From NCBI RefSeq assembly GCF_003217515.1, contig NZ_QJSX01000001.1:1-64000 (forward strand): 64,000 nucleotides of DNA. The letters are read 5' to 3'. Of this stretch, positions 52,302 to 60,486 are shown in pieces (position 1 is the stretch's first letter; each line of letters opens with the position of its first letter). Position numbers and translations under genes: made by a program. Under the pieces are notes generated by a model that worked only from the letters and a program-made list of their open reading frames with translations, did not search any database and was not told where the DNA came from. The DNA comes from Deinococcus yavapaiensis KR-236. GTDB taxonomy: Bacteria > Deinococcota > Deinococci > Deinococcales > Deinococcaceae.

Positions 52302-52505
52302 GTGATCAAGGAACTTATCCTCAGTGGCACGGAATGCCAAGATCACCTCAAGAAGTGCGCCCGCGCTCTCGTCGCCTGCGACGGCACCGTCATCTACAAG
52401 GACAGCGTGCCTCGGTACTGGCTCGTCGACGAGGAAAGCGGCTCGATGCGCCTCTTGACGTGGAACGAAATGCAAATCAACTACCCGGAGTTGCTCGACA
52501 GCTGA
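52302..52505 (+). CDS. Hypothetical small protein, 67 aa
   Basis: GTG 52302 with AAGGAG 4 nt upstream gives IKELILSGTECQDHLKKCARALVACDGTVIYKDSVPRYW, then LVDEESGSMRLLTWNEMQINYPELLDS. Three Cys in the first third; a compact alpha/beta fold is likely. No family recognised. It is a clear gene: good ribosome-binding site, own terminator directly after the stop. Confidence 0.75.
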   Translation: MIKELILSGTECQDHLKKCARALVACDGTVIYKDSVPRYWLVDEESGSMRLLTWNEMQINYPELLDS

Positions 52506-52514
52506 CGGACTGCC

Positions 52515-52552
52515 AAGGGCGGAACGACCATGAAGTCGTTCCGCCCTTTCTT
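52515..52552. terminator. Bidirectional intrinsic terminator
   Basis: A perfect 14-bp stem AAGGGCGGAACGAC / GTCGTTCCGCCCTT, loop CATGAA, followed by TCTT. It ends the 67-aa gene and the convergent DUF3445 gene. Confidence 0.9.
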
Positions 52553-53544
52553 CACGTCTCCAGCCACGCGGCAACCTCGTCACGCCAACTCGTCATGCCC
52601 TTGTACGCGAGGTGCTCGGCGGTCATGGAGCGCAAGGCGGCGGCGAGTCGAGCGCGACGATCGGCGTCGGCGGCGACTTCGCGCAGCGCATACAGGTAAG
52701 GGCGAATCGTGAAGAAGGCGCCTCGCTCGTCCGGAAAAGGCGTGAGCGTCTGGCGCTCGACGCGCACGAAGGTCGACTCGGGATCGAATGGGCGCTCGGA
52801 GCGGTCTTCGTGGTCGCGAGTCGCCGGGTGGTGCTCCAAGCGGTCTGACGTCGCGAGACCCCACGCGAAGCGCGCGAACGGCCCCTTGTGCGTCAAGGCG
52901 TGCACGAGGCGCGGCGCCGTCGCGATGAGGGCCGCGCTTCCACCCACGGGCGCGTGAACGGGACCGAACGAACGGCCGATCTTCTCGCGCGGATCCCAAT
53001 GCTGCGGCGCGCAAACATGAAGGGCCGCCAGCCAGTCCTCTCCGGTGTCGTTCGAGCGCGCGACGATGCTGAAATCCTCGGAAACGTTCAAGGCGAGGAA
53101 GTCGAGCGCGTCGAGCGGTTCGACGTTCGCCACCGACGCCGAGAAGCGGGCGGGAAAGCGGGTGAGGGCGCCGATGCTGCCCTCGTCGAGGTTCAGCGTC
53201 GCCGACCAACCGAGGAGATCGTTGCGAAGCGTCTCGCCGTTCCAGGAAACGAACTCGCGCGCGTCCTCGGCGAGGCGAGGCAGCATCGCCGCGAGCACCG
53301 CTCGCCGCAACATCGGCGACAACGCCGCCTGCTGGTAGAAGAAGTGCAGCTTGGGCCGCGCCTCGATCTTGGCGGTCAGGAAGCGCTCGTACGTCGCGTC
53401 GAACGCGAACACGTGCGACTCGATGCGTCCGTGCACGCGTTGCTCGCCGAGACGCGTCAAACCCGCCGAGACGTCGTAACGGCCTGTCTCGAACGGATAG
53501 TAGCGAAGAGGCTCGCGGTCGAGAAGTGTGTCGGCGCGCGTCAT
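52552..53544 (-). CDS. DUF3445 / heme-dependent oxidative N-demethylase-like protein
   Basis: A 330-residue protein similar to the DUF3445 (HDOD) family, some members of which are subunits of heme-dependent oxidative N-demethylases. Supporting features: the start RYYPFETGRYDVSAGL, the centre VSEDFSIVARSNDTGEDWLAALHVCAPQHWDPREKIGRSFGPVHAPV, and VRVERQTLTPFPDERGAFFTIRPYLYAL near the C-terminus. Here no partner subunit is adjacent, so activity is uncertain. ATG 53544 has TAAACT 6 nt upstream, within the uppP stop. Confidence 0.82.
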   Translation of the reverse strand: MTRADTLLDREPLRYYPFETGRYDVSAGLTRLGEQRVHGRIESHVFAFDATYERFLTAKIEARPKLHFFYQQAALSPMLRRAVLAAMLPRLAEDAREFVSWNGETLRNDLLGWSATLNLDEGSIGALTRFPARFSASVANVEPLDALDFLALNVSEDFSIVARSNDTGEDWLAALHVCAPQHWDPREKIGRSFGPVHAPVGGSAALIATAPRLVHALTHKGPFARFAWGLATSDRLEHHPATRDHEDRSERPFDPESTFVRVERQTLTPFPDERGAFFTIRPYLYALREVAADADRRARLAAALRSMTAEHLAYKGMTSWRDEVAAWLET

Positions 53545-53550
53545 GACGTC

Positions 53551-53556
53551 AGTTTA
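53551..53556 (-). promoter_or_regulatory. -10 box of the DUF3445 gene, overlapping the uppP stop
   Basis: TAAACT on the minus strand, 6 nt before ATG 53544; its first three bases are the TAA stop codon of uppP. Confidence 0.55.
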
Positions 53557-54384
53557 GGTCCGCAGCGTGTTTTGAATCACGCCGAAGTAGATGAGGGCGA
53601 GGATCACGAGGCCCGCGAGCACGCGGTAAATCGCGAAGCCCTTGAAGTCGTTCGTGGCGACGAAGCGCAGCAGCCAACCGATCACGAGGTACGCCGTCAC
53701 GAACGAGACCGCCGATCCGATCAAGACGTTCGCGAGACCCGCCTGACCGAGTTTGTGGGCGTTTTTCAACAAGTCGTAGAGGGTGGCGCCTCCCAGGGTG
53801 GGGATGGAGAGGTAGAAGCTGAACTTCGTGGCGGTGGGTCGGTCGAGCCCCAAGAACATGCCGCCCAGAATCGAGCTCGCCGAGCGCGAGAAACCCGGCC
53901 AGAGAATCGCGAGACACTGGATGAGGCCGATCCAAAAGCCCTGCACGGGGTTCACGCCCTCCAACCGCGTCGTCGTGGCGGTGCGCGGCCGCAGTTCGAT
54001 GAGGTACATCAAAACGCCGCCGACGATCAGGGCGGTGGCGACGACATCGGGCCGAAAGAGCGTTTCCTTGATGCGGTCTCCGAAGGCGAAGCCGATCACG
54101 ACGGCGGGCACGGACGCCGCGATCACCGTCAGCCAAAGGCGCTGAACGTTCTTGTCGCTGCGAATCGAGCGGGCTTGGCCGAGCAGGTCGCGCAAGTAGT
54201 AGACGAGGACGGCGAGGATCGCGCCGCCTTGAATGACGACCTCGAAGGTTCCTTGCGTTCCGGCGGGCTCTTGAAAGCGCAACAAGTCCGACGCGACGAT
54301 GAGGTGACCCGTGGACGAGATCGGGAGGAACTCGGTGACGCCTTCGACGATCCCGAGGATGATGGCTTGAATCCAATCCGGCAT
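53554..54384 (-). CDS. uppP: Undecaprenyl-diphosphatase UppP (BacA)
   Basis: Integral-membrane enzyme that recycles the C55 lipid carrier and confers bacitracin resistance. The 276-residue protein has about eight helices with both signature motifs, EGVTEFLPISSTGHL (~13-27) and PGFSRSASSILGGMFLG. The frame extends to 54438, but ATG 54384 (MPDWIQAIILG) has TAGTCT 7 nt upstream. Confidence 0.96.
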   Translation of the reverse strand: MPDWIQAIILGIVEGVTEFLPISSTGHLIVASDLLRFQEPAGTQGTFEVVIQGGAILAVLVYYLRDLLGQARSIRSDKNVQRLWLTVIAASVPAVVIGFAFGDRIKETLFRPDVVATALIVGGVLMYLIELRPRTATTTRLEGVNPVQGFWIGLIQCLAILWPGFSRSASSILGGMFLGLDRPTATKFSFYLSIPTLGGATLYDLLKNAHKLGQAGLANVLIGSAVSFVTAYLVIGWLLRFVATNDFKGFAIYRVLAGLVILALIYFGVIQNTLRT

Positions 54385-54391
54385 GGGGATC

Positions 54392-54397
54392 AGACTA
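54392..54397 (-). promoter_or_regulatory. -10 box of uppP
   Basis: TAGTCT on the minus strand, 7 nt before ATG 54384; decides the start. Confidence 0.6.
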
Positions 54398-54446
54398 CCG
54401 GAAAAGATAAAAGTGAGGCGAAATACGGATTGTTCCACGCGTGCGC

Positions 54447-54452
54447 TAAGCT
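54447..54452 (+). promoter_or_regulatory. -10 box of gene at 54459
   Basis: TAAGCT, 6 nt before ATG 54459. Confidence 0.55.
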
Positions 54453-54458
54453 CGTGAC

Positions 54459-54971
54459 ATGAACGTCAAGGACAGCTTCAGCCCGCAAGAGTGGTTTCGC
54501 GTCATGAACGGCCCGGGTCGCGCGGGGCTCGCCGTGATCGCGGCGAGTCCCAGCGGCCTCACCGGCCTGCTCGCCGAGACGGGGGCCATCTCCGACGTCA
54601 TTCAGGAGATGATCGCGTCGCATCCGACGACGCCGTTGCTCGCCGCGATGGCCGAGGCGTATCAGCACACGACGAGTGACGAGCTGAAGCAGCTTCAGGC
54701 GACCGAGACGGCCGAGCGTGCGCGCAACCTCGACGAGACGAAAACCCAAGCCTTCGAAGGGGTGCGTCAAGCGTTGTGGGCCGTGTCGACGAAGGCGACG
54801 CCCGAGGACGTCCAAGCGTACAAGACCCTGCTTCTTCGCGTCGCCGAGCGCGTCGCGGGCGCGGCGAAGGAAGGCGGCTTTCTGGGCTTGGGCGGCGTGC
54901 AGGTGAGCGACGCGGAAAAGGCCGCCATTCAAGAGCTTCGAACTCTCGTGGAGCCTTCGACCACGCCGTGA
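54459..54971 (+). CDS. Hypothetical helical protein, 170 aa
   Basis: A 170-residue soluble protein, mostly helical: FSPQEWFRVMNGPGRAGLAVIAASPSGLTGLLAETGAISDVIQEMI, then a charged helix TSDELKQLQATETAERARNLDETK, and a tail with GAAKEGGFLGLGGVQVSDAEKAAIQELR. The Gly-rich loop followed by VS--E--AI-ELR is common in small proteins of unknown function in several phyla. No signal or membrane segment; divergent from uppP. Confidence 0.7.
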   Translation: MNVKDSFSPQEWFRVMNGPGRAGLAVIAASPSGLTGLLAETGAISDVIQEMIASHPTTPLLAAMAEAYQHTTSDELKQLQATETAERARNLDETKTQAFEGVRQALWAVSTKATPEDVQAYKTLLLRVAERVAGAAKEGGFLGLGGVQVSDAEKAAIQELRTLVEPSTTP

Positions 54972-55081
54972 CGACCGCGCGACGCGTTCTTTGAAGCGCC
55001 GAGCCTCGAAGGTCACGACCGGCGGGGCGTGATCTTCTAGGCTCGTAGAGGTGTTGCCTAGGAGAAGTGTCACGGACGTCG

Positions 55082-55110
55082 TTGAAGACTTGGCGTCACT
55101 CTGACACAAT
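55082..55110 (+). promoter_or_regulatory. Promoter of the SAM riboswitch / metH transcript
   Basis: -35 TTGAAG (55082-55087), 17-bp spacer, -10 CACAAT (55105-55110). The implied transcript start ~55117 lies before the aptamer. Confidence 0.6.
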
Positions 55111-55143
55111 GACGCGTATCGCGCGACGCGTTTCGTTTCGATT

Positions 55144-55236
55144 CGCGCGGTTTCATCTCGAGCGCCCGAGGGACTTGGCCCGGCGACGGCGCGGCAACCG
55201 ACCCTCATCGCGGCACGGTGCTTTCCAACTCGCGCG
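55144..55236 (+). promoter_or_regulatory. SAM-I (S-box) riboswitch aptamer upstream of metH
   Basis: The aptamer runs P1 CGCGCG (55144-55149) / CGCGCG (55231-55236). In order it has the S-box landmarks: TCATC-tc-GAGCG, GAGGGACTTGGCCC, GACG-gc-GCGGCAACC, and GGTGCTTTCCAAC. GCA-CCG pairs with CGGTGC as P4. These match the SAM-I consensus (GAGGGA-C-GGCCC, GGCAACC, GGTGC--CC). It should bind S-adenosylmethionine and repress metH when SAM is high. Confidence 0.88.
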
Positions 55237-55297
55237 GTCGCCGACGATGGCATGGAGGCGCGCGAGAACGATGGAGCCAGTCGATTCGCGTCCCATG

Positions 55298-55329
55298 GCG
55301 CACGAGCCCGGCGGCCCGCGCGCTTTTTT
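55298..55329 (+). terminator. Intrinsic terminator of the SAM riboswitch
   Basis: A GC-rich imperfect hairpin from GCGC (55298-55301) to GCGC (55320-55323), two internal mismatches, followed by TTTTTT. It lies ~60 nt after the aptamer and just before the metH ribosome-binding site: the expected OFF-state expression platform. Confidence 0.85.
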
Positions 55330-55343
55330 CATTTGGAGTCTCC

Positions 55344-58300
55344 TTGCAACAACTCAGAGATATTCGAGCGCAGCTTCGGCAGCGCATCCTGATCCTCGAC
55401 GGCGCCATGGGCACCATGATTCAGCGCGAAGTCCTCACCGAGGAGGACTATCGCCGCGAGGACTTTCCGGACACGCGCCTCAAAGGCAACCACGACCTTC
55501 TGAATCTCACGCGGCCCGACCTCATCGCGGCCATTCACCGTGCGTACTTCGAGGCGGGCGCGGACATCGTCGAGACGAACACCTTCAACGCGACGAGCGT
55601 CTCTCAAGCCGAGTACAAGACGGCCGCGTTCGTGCGCGAGCTCAACGTGGAGGGCGCGCGGCTCGCGCGACGGGTCGCCGACGAGTTCGAGGCGCGCGAC
55701 GGACGGCCGCGCTTCGTGGCGGGCGCCGTCGGGCCGACGGCGCGAACGGCGAGCCTCAGCCCCGACGTGAACGATCCCGGCTTTCGCGGCGTGACCTTCG
55801 ACGAGCTCTCGGAGGCGTACCAAGAGCAGATCGAGGGTCTGCTCGACGGCGGCTCGGACTTGCTGCTCATCGAGACCGTGTTCGACACCCTCAACGCCAA
55901 GGCGGCGGTGTTCGCCGCGCAGGAAGTGTTCGCGCGGCGCGGCGTGGCAGTTCCGGTGATGGTGTCTGGAACGATCACGGACGCGTCGGGACGCACCTTG
56001 AGCGGTCAGACGCCCGAGGCGTTCGCGATCAGCCTCGGGCACGCGAACTTGCTGAGCCTCGGGCTGAACTGCGCCCTCGGCGCGGACATGCTGCGGCCGC
56101 ACCTGCGCGCCCTCGCGTCGAACACGTCGGCGTTCGTGTCGATCCACCCCAACGCGGGCTTGCCGAACGAGTTCGGCGATTACGACGAGAGCCCGGCCTA
56201 CATGGCGCGCATCCTCGGCGATTTCGCCCGCGAAGGGCTGCTGAACATCGTCGGAGGCTGCTGCGGCACGACGCCCGAGCACATCGCGGCGATTGCGGCG
56301 GCGGTCGAGGGCGTCGAGCCGCGTCGGCCGTCTCCCCTGCCGCCCGCCTTGCGCTTGTCGGGCTTGGAACCGCTCGTCGTGCGGGCCGGCGAGGCGGCTC
56401 GGTTCGTGAACGTCGGGGAGCGCACGAACGTCACGGGCAGCCCGAAGTTCGCGAAGGCGATCCTTTCGGGTGACTTCGACACGGGCTTGCGAATCGCGCG
56501 ACAGCAAGTCGAGAACGGCGCGCAAGTCATCGACGTGAACATGGACGAGGGCCTGCTCGACGCCGAGGCGGCGATGGGCCGCTTCGTGAACCTCGTGGCG
56601 AGCGAGCCCGACATCGCGCGCGTGCCCGTGATGCTCGACTCGAGCCGCTTCGAGGTGCTCGCCGCCGGCCTCAAGAAGGTGCAGGGCAAGGGCGTCGTGA
56701 ACTCGTTGTCGCTGAAGGACGGCGAGGAGGAATTCCTGCGTCGGGCGGCGCTCGTGAAGCGGCTCGGCGCGGCGGTCGTCGTGATGGCGTTCGACGAGCG
56801 CGGCCAAGCGGACTCGTTCGAGCGCCGCGCCGAGATTTGCGAGCGCGCCTACCGCCTCCTCGTGAACGACGCGTGCTTCGAGCCGACCGACATCATCTTC
56901 GATCCGAACGTCCTCACCGTTGCCACGGGTCTCGTCGAACACGATCGGTACGCGCTCGACTTCATCGAGGCGACGAGGTGGATCAAGACGAACTTGCCCG
57001 GAGCGCTCGTGTCGGGCGGCATCTCCAACGTCTCGTTCGGCTTTCGAGGCAATAACCCGGTGCGCGAGGCGATGCACTCGGTCTTCTTGTACCACGCCAC
57101 GAAGGCGGGCCTCGACATGGGCATCGTGAACGCGGGCATGCTCGCCGTGTACGACGATCTCGACGCCGAGCTTCGAGATCGCGTGGAGGACGTGATCTTG
57201 GCGCGGCGGCCCGACGCGACCGAGCGGCTCTTGGAAATCGCGCCGAAGTTCGCGGGCGAGAAGAAGGCGAAGGTGGACGAGGCCGCTTGGCGCTCGCTGC
57301 CCGTTCGAGAGCGGCTGTCGCACGCCTTGGTGCACGGCATCACGGACTTCGTGGAGTCCGACGCCGACGAAGCGTTCGGCGAGCTCGGCTCGGCGCTCGC
57401 GGTGATCGAGGGTCCTTTGATGGACGGCATGAACGTCGTCGGGGACTTGTTCGGAGCGGGCAAGATGTTCTTGCCGCAAGTCGTGAAGAGCGCGCGCGTG
57501 ATGAAACGGGCCGTCGCGCACCTCGAGCCGCACATGCAGCGCGTCGAAGGCAGCGCGAAGGGCCGCGTCGTCTTGGCGACCGTGAAGGGCGACGTTCACG
57601 ATATCGGCAAGAACATTGTCGGGGTGGTCCTCGCCTGCAACGGCTACGAGGTGGAGGACCTCGGGGTGATGGTGTCGTCCGAGCGGATCTTGGAGGCGTC
57701 GAAGCGAGCAGATCTCGTCGGACTCTCGGGCCTCATCACCCCGAGCCTCGACGAGATGGCGAGCGTCGCCGGGGACTTTCAACGCGCGGGCCTCTCGGTG
57801 CCCTTGCTGATCGGTGGAGCGACGACGAGCCGGGCGCATACCGCGCTTCGCATCGCGCCGAAATACGCGGCTCCCGTCGTGCACGTCCTCGACGCGAGCC
57901 GCGCCGTCACGACCGCGTCGAGCCTGCTCGGCAGCGACCGCGACGCCTTTTTGGTCGAGGTCGAAGCGCAGTACGACGCGGCGAGGGCTCGCCACGGCGA
58001 GAAGAAGGTGCGGTTGCTGACGCTCGCCGAGGCCAGAGCGAGGGCGCCGAAGTTCGAGGCGGCCACGACGGCGCCCGCTCGCGCAGGGCGGCACGTCGTT
58101 CGTCCCTCGCTTGACGAGTTGGTGCCCTACATCGACTGGACACCGTTCTTCATCGCCTGGGAATTGAAGGGCGTGTATCCGAAGATCTTCGCCGACCCGG
58201 TCGTCGGGCCGGAAGCGCGCAAACTCCACGACGACGCCTTGCGGCTCTTGAAGCGGGTGTCGAAAGACGAGAGCTTGCGTGCGCGAGGCGTGCTGGGCTT

Positions 58301-58952
58301 GTACCGAGCGAGCCGCGTCGGTGACGACGTCCACTTGCCGGAAGCCGACGTGACGTTGCACACCCTTCGGCAACAACGCGACCAGCGCGGACCGAACATC
58401 GCGTTGGCGGACTTCGTCGGCGAGGAAGACTTCGTGGGCGCCTTCGGCGTCACGATTCATGGAGCGGAGGAACTCGCCGCGTCCTTCGAGGCGGCGCACG
58501 ACGACTACTCGGCGATTCTCGTGAAGGCGCTCGCCGATCGGCTCGCCGAGGCGTTCGCCGAGAAGCTTCACGCGGACGTGCGCCGCGATTTCTGGGGCTA
58601 CGCGGCCGACGAGGATCTGTCGACCGAGGACCTCGTGAAGGAGCGTTACCGAGGGATTCGGCCCGCGCCGGGCTACCCCGCGCAACCCGATCACACGGAG
58701 AAGCGAACGATTCTGAAGTTGCTGCACGCGGACGAAATCGGCTTGACGCTCACGGAGTCGTGCGCGATGACGCCCGCCGCGAGCGTGTCGGGCTTGTACT
58801 TCGCGCATCCGGACGCGGCGTACTTCGCAGTGGGACGCATCGGGCGCGATCAAGTCGAGGAATACGCGCGGCGCAAGGGGTGGACGGTGCGTGAAGCGGA
58901 ACGGTGGCTCGCGCCCGTGCTCGGGTACGAGCGCGAGGAGGTGACGGCATGA
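55344..58952 (+). CDS. metH: Cobalamin-dependent methionine synthase MetH
   Basis: Transfers a methyl from methyltetrahydrofolate via cobalamin to homocysteine. The 1202-residue protein has all four modules: homocysteine/zinc (1-~320; NCALG and GGCCGTTPEH for zinc Cys), pterin (~350-620; FVNVGERTNVTGSPKF), B12 (~640-890; DVHDIGKNIV with the cobalt His at ~751), and AdoMet reactivation (~900-1202; RPAPGYPAQPDH). TTG 55344 was chosen from GGAG 5 nt upstream; it starts right after the riboswitch terminator. The frame is open upstream across the riboswitch, but that is non-coding. Confidence 0.97.
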   Translation: MQQLRDIRAQLRQRILILDGAMGTMIQREVLTEEDYRREDFPDTRLKGNHDLLNLTRPDLIAAIHRAYFEAGADIVETNTFNATSVSQAEYKTAAFVRELNVEGARLARRVADEFEARDGRPRFVAGAVGPTARTASLSPDVNDPGFRGVTFDELSEAYQEQIEGLLDGGSDLLLIETVFDTLNAKAAVFAAQEVFARRGVAVPVMVSGTITDASGRTLSGQTPEAFAISLGHANLLSLGLNCALGADMLRPHLRALASNTSAFVSIHPNAGLPNEFGDYDESPAYMARILGDFAREGLLNIVGGCCGTTPEHIAAIAAAVEGVEPRRPSPLPPALRLSGLEPLVVRAGEAARFVNVGERTNVTGSPKFAKAILSGDFDTGLRIARQQVENGAQVIDVNMDEGLLDAEAAMGRFVNLVASEPDIARVPVMLDSSRFEVLAAGLKKVQGKGVVNSLSLKDGEEEFLRRAALVKRLGAAVVVMAFDERGQADSFERRAEICERAYRLLVNDACFEPTDIIFDPNVLTVATGLVEHDRYALDFIEATRWIKTNLPGALVSGGISNVSFGFRGNNPVREAMHSVFLYHATKAGLDMGIVNAGMLAVYDDLDAELRDRVEDVILARRPDATERLLEIAPKFAGEKKAKVDEAAWRSLPVRERLSHALVHGITDFVESDADEAFGELGSALAVIEGPLMDGMNVVGDLFGAGKMFLPQVVKSARVMKRAVAHLEPHMQRVEGSAKGRVVLATVKGDVHDIGKNIVGVVLACNGYEVEDLGVMVSSERILEASKRADLVGLSGLITPSLDEMASVAGDFQRAGLSVPLLIGGATTSRAHTALRIAPKYAAPVVHVLDASRAVTTASSLLGSDRDAFLVEVEAQYDAARARHGEKKVRLLTLAEARARAPKFEAATTAPARAGRHVVRPSLDELVPYIDWTPFFIAWELKGVYPKIFADPVVGPEARKLHDDALRLLKRVSKDESLRARGVLGLYRASRVGDDVHLPEADVTLHTLRQQRDQRGPNIALADFVGEEDFVGAFGVTIHGAEELAASFEAAHDDYSAILVKALADRLAEAFAEKLHADVRRDFWGYAADEDLSTEDLVKERYRGIRPAPGYPAQPDHTEKRTILKLLHADEIGLTLTESCAMTPAASVSGLYFAHPDAAYFAVGRIGRDQVEEYARRKGWTVREAERWLAPVLGYEREEVTA

Positions 58953-59812
58953 CGGTGAAGTTCGCGGACAAACTCGGTCGATCGTTCGTCGTGACGGCGG
59001 AGCTCGATCCGCCGCGCGGTCCGGACCCGACCCCGACGATTTCGGAAGCGACGGCCCTCGTGGGGTTGGTGGACGGGGTGAACGTGTCGGATTCGCCGAT
59101 GGCGAACCTGCGCATGAACTCGACCGTCACGGCGAGTATCGTTCAGCGTGAAACGGGCCTCACGACGATCGCGCACCTCACGTGCCGCGATCGCAACGTC
59201 CTCGCGCTGCAAGCGGACTTGCTGGGCGCGCACGCCCTCGGGGTGCGCTTCGTGCTGTGTCTTCGAGGCGACCCGCCGACGCGCGGCGACCATCCGGACG
59301 CGACGGGCGTGTTCGAGCTCGGTGCCGACGGGCTGGCGAGCCTCGCGCGGGGCCTCAACGAGGGGCGGTCGCTCACGGGCCGCGACCTCGGGGGGCACAC
59401 GGATTTCGGCGTCGGCGTGGCCCTCAATCCCACGAATCCAGACTTGCAAGCCGAGGCGGTGAGGTTGCGCGAGAAGTTGGACGCCGGAGCGACCTTCGCG
59501 CAGACGCAGCCCGTGTTTTCGAGAGACGACGTGGAGCGCTTCTTGGACGTCATCGGTACGCCTCCCTTACCGATTCTGTTCGGGGTGCTGCCGATCCGCT
59601 CGGCGAAAATGGCGCAGAACGTGTCGAAGTGGGCGAAGGTGCCGACCGAACTGCTGACGCGCGTGGAGGAACGAGGCAAGGCGGCGGGCATCGAGTGGAG
59701 CGCGCGCCTCGTGGAGGACTTGCGCGACCTCGGGGTGGCGGGCGTGCACTTGTACCCGCTCGGCAAGCCGGACGTGGCGCGAGAAGTCCTGGGCGCTACA
59801 CTGCCGGTATGA
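58949..59812 (+). CDS. metF: Methylenetetrahydrofolate reductase-type protein
   Basis: A 287-residue TIM-barrel flavoprotein making 5-methyl-THF, the MetH substrate. Features: VVTAELDPPRGPDPTPTI (pterin-side Glu), LTTIAHLTCRDRNVLALQADLLGAHALGVRFVLCLRGDPP, and GATFAQTQPVF. ATG 58949 overlaps the metH stop (ATGA), with GAGGAGG just upstream. Under the same SAM riboswitch as metH. The pairing with MetH strongly supports the role. Confidence 0.9.
   Translation: MTVKFADKLGRSFVVTAELDPPRGPDPTPTISEATALVGLVDGVNVSDSPMANLRMNSTVTASIVQRETGLTTIAHLTCRDRNVLALQADLLGAHALGVRFVLCLRGDPPTRGDHPDATGVFELGADGLASLARGLNEGRSLTGRDLGGHTDFGVGVALNPTNPDLQAEAVRLREKLDAGATFAQTQPVFSRDDVERFLDVIGTPPLPILFGVLPIRSAKMAQNVSKWAKVPTELLTRVEERGKAAGIEWSARLVEDLRDLGVAGVHLYPLGKPDVAREVLGATLPV
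59797..59802 (+). promoter_or_regulatory. Internal -10 box before the 165-aa gene
   Basis: TACACT inside the metF 3' end, 6 nt before ATG 59809. Confidence 0.55.
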
Positions 59813-60306
59813 CGAGGCCGAAACGACCTTCCAAGACCGCGGCGCGGCCCGGCAAGCCTGCCAAGACAGATCGACCGACGAGCGTGAAGAGCGCCGACAA
59901 ACCGCGTCGCTCCGGACCGCGCTTCACGCCCGTGCAACTCAAGGCGCCGCCGCCCGACGCGGTCTTTCGTGATCGTGACGGGCGACCGCACTCCTTTCCC
60001 GAGTCCAGCCTCAAGCGCGTCGCGGCCGCGATTTTGACGGAGCGCCGAAAGCCTTGGCGCTATCGTCCGTTTTCCTTTCCGCTTTTCACCGACAAGGGGA
60101 ACGAGCAGGCGTTTCAATTCGACTTCTACGTGTACGACAACATGGACCAGATTCTGCGCCTCGTCCTCGTGGTGGGCCGCGACAACGCCGAGATTTGGGA
60201 CAAGGTCGGCCGCTTCAAACGGCAGTTTCCGATGTACCACTACGAGTTGTGGACGCCCGAGAAGCTCGCCGAGTTGCAAGGTCCGAGAGGACGGCTGGGT
60301 TTTTAA
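59809..60306 (+). CDS. Hypothetical protein, 165 aa
   Basis: A 165-residue protein: a basic, disordered N-terminus (KRPSKTAARPGKPAK), then a compact domain with FRDRDGRPHSFPESSLKRVAAAILTERRKPWRYRPFSFPLF, FDFYVYDNMDQILRLVLVVGRDNAEIWDKVGRFKRQFPMYHYELW. The conserved FDFYVYD strand and the W/K-rich turn recall small nuclease-like restriction-fold proteins, but catalytic residues cannot be assigned. ATGA overlap with metF, plus its own leaderless-type box. Confidence 0.7.
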   Translation: MTRPKRPSKTAARPGKPAKTDRPTSVKSADKPRRSGPRFTPVQLKAPPPDAVFRDRDGRPHSFPESSLKRVAAAILTERRKPWRYRPFSFPLFTDKGNEQAFQFDFYVYDNMDQILRLVLVVGRDNAEIWDKVGRFKRQFPMYHYELWTPEKLAELQGPRGRLGF

Positions 60307-60310
60307 GGTT

Positions 60311-60339
60311 TTGTCGTGAGTGAATTAATGTTGTATGTA
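60311..60339 (+). promoter_or_regulatory. Candidate glgX promoter
   Basis: -35 TTGTCG (60311-60316), 17-bp spacer, -10 TATGTA (60334-60339). An imperfect TTG-N9-CAA repeat overlaps the -10. Confidence 0.45.
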
Positions 60340-60369
60340 CACCAAGCCCTATAGACCGGCACTAATCTG

Positions 60370-60397
60370 AAATCGAGCCCTGGCGGGCTCGATTTTT
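60370..60397 (+). terminator. Intrinsic terminator after the metH operon
   Basis: An 11-bp stem AAATCGAGCCC / GGGCTCGATTT, loop TGGC, then T residues. It ends the metH-metF unit, but also lies in the leader of the candidate glgX transcript. Confidence 0.85.
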
Positions 60398-60411
60398 CCT
60401 TGCCTCAAGCC

Positions 60412-60440
60412 CAAGGTCGTCTGTGAAGACGACCTTGTTT
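60412..60440 (+). terminator. Second hairpin before glgX
   Basis: An 11-bp stem CAAGGTCGTCT / AGACGACCTTG, loop GTGA, then TTT. Tandem with the previous hairpin. Confidence 0.6.
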
Positions 60441-60486
60441 CGACGCTTTTCCAGCTCGACCGCCGACCCTTCACCCTGGAGAGAAC

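Noticed and set aside
55329..58853. 1174-codon open frame on the minus strand opposite metH
   Set aside because: Antisense shadow of GC-rich coding sequence; metH has full domain content in the other strand and the minus frame has Arg/His-rich low-complexity sequence with no motifs.
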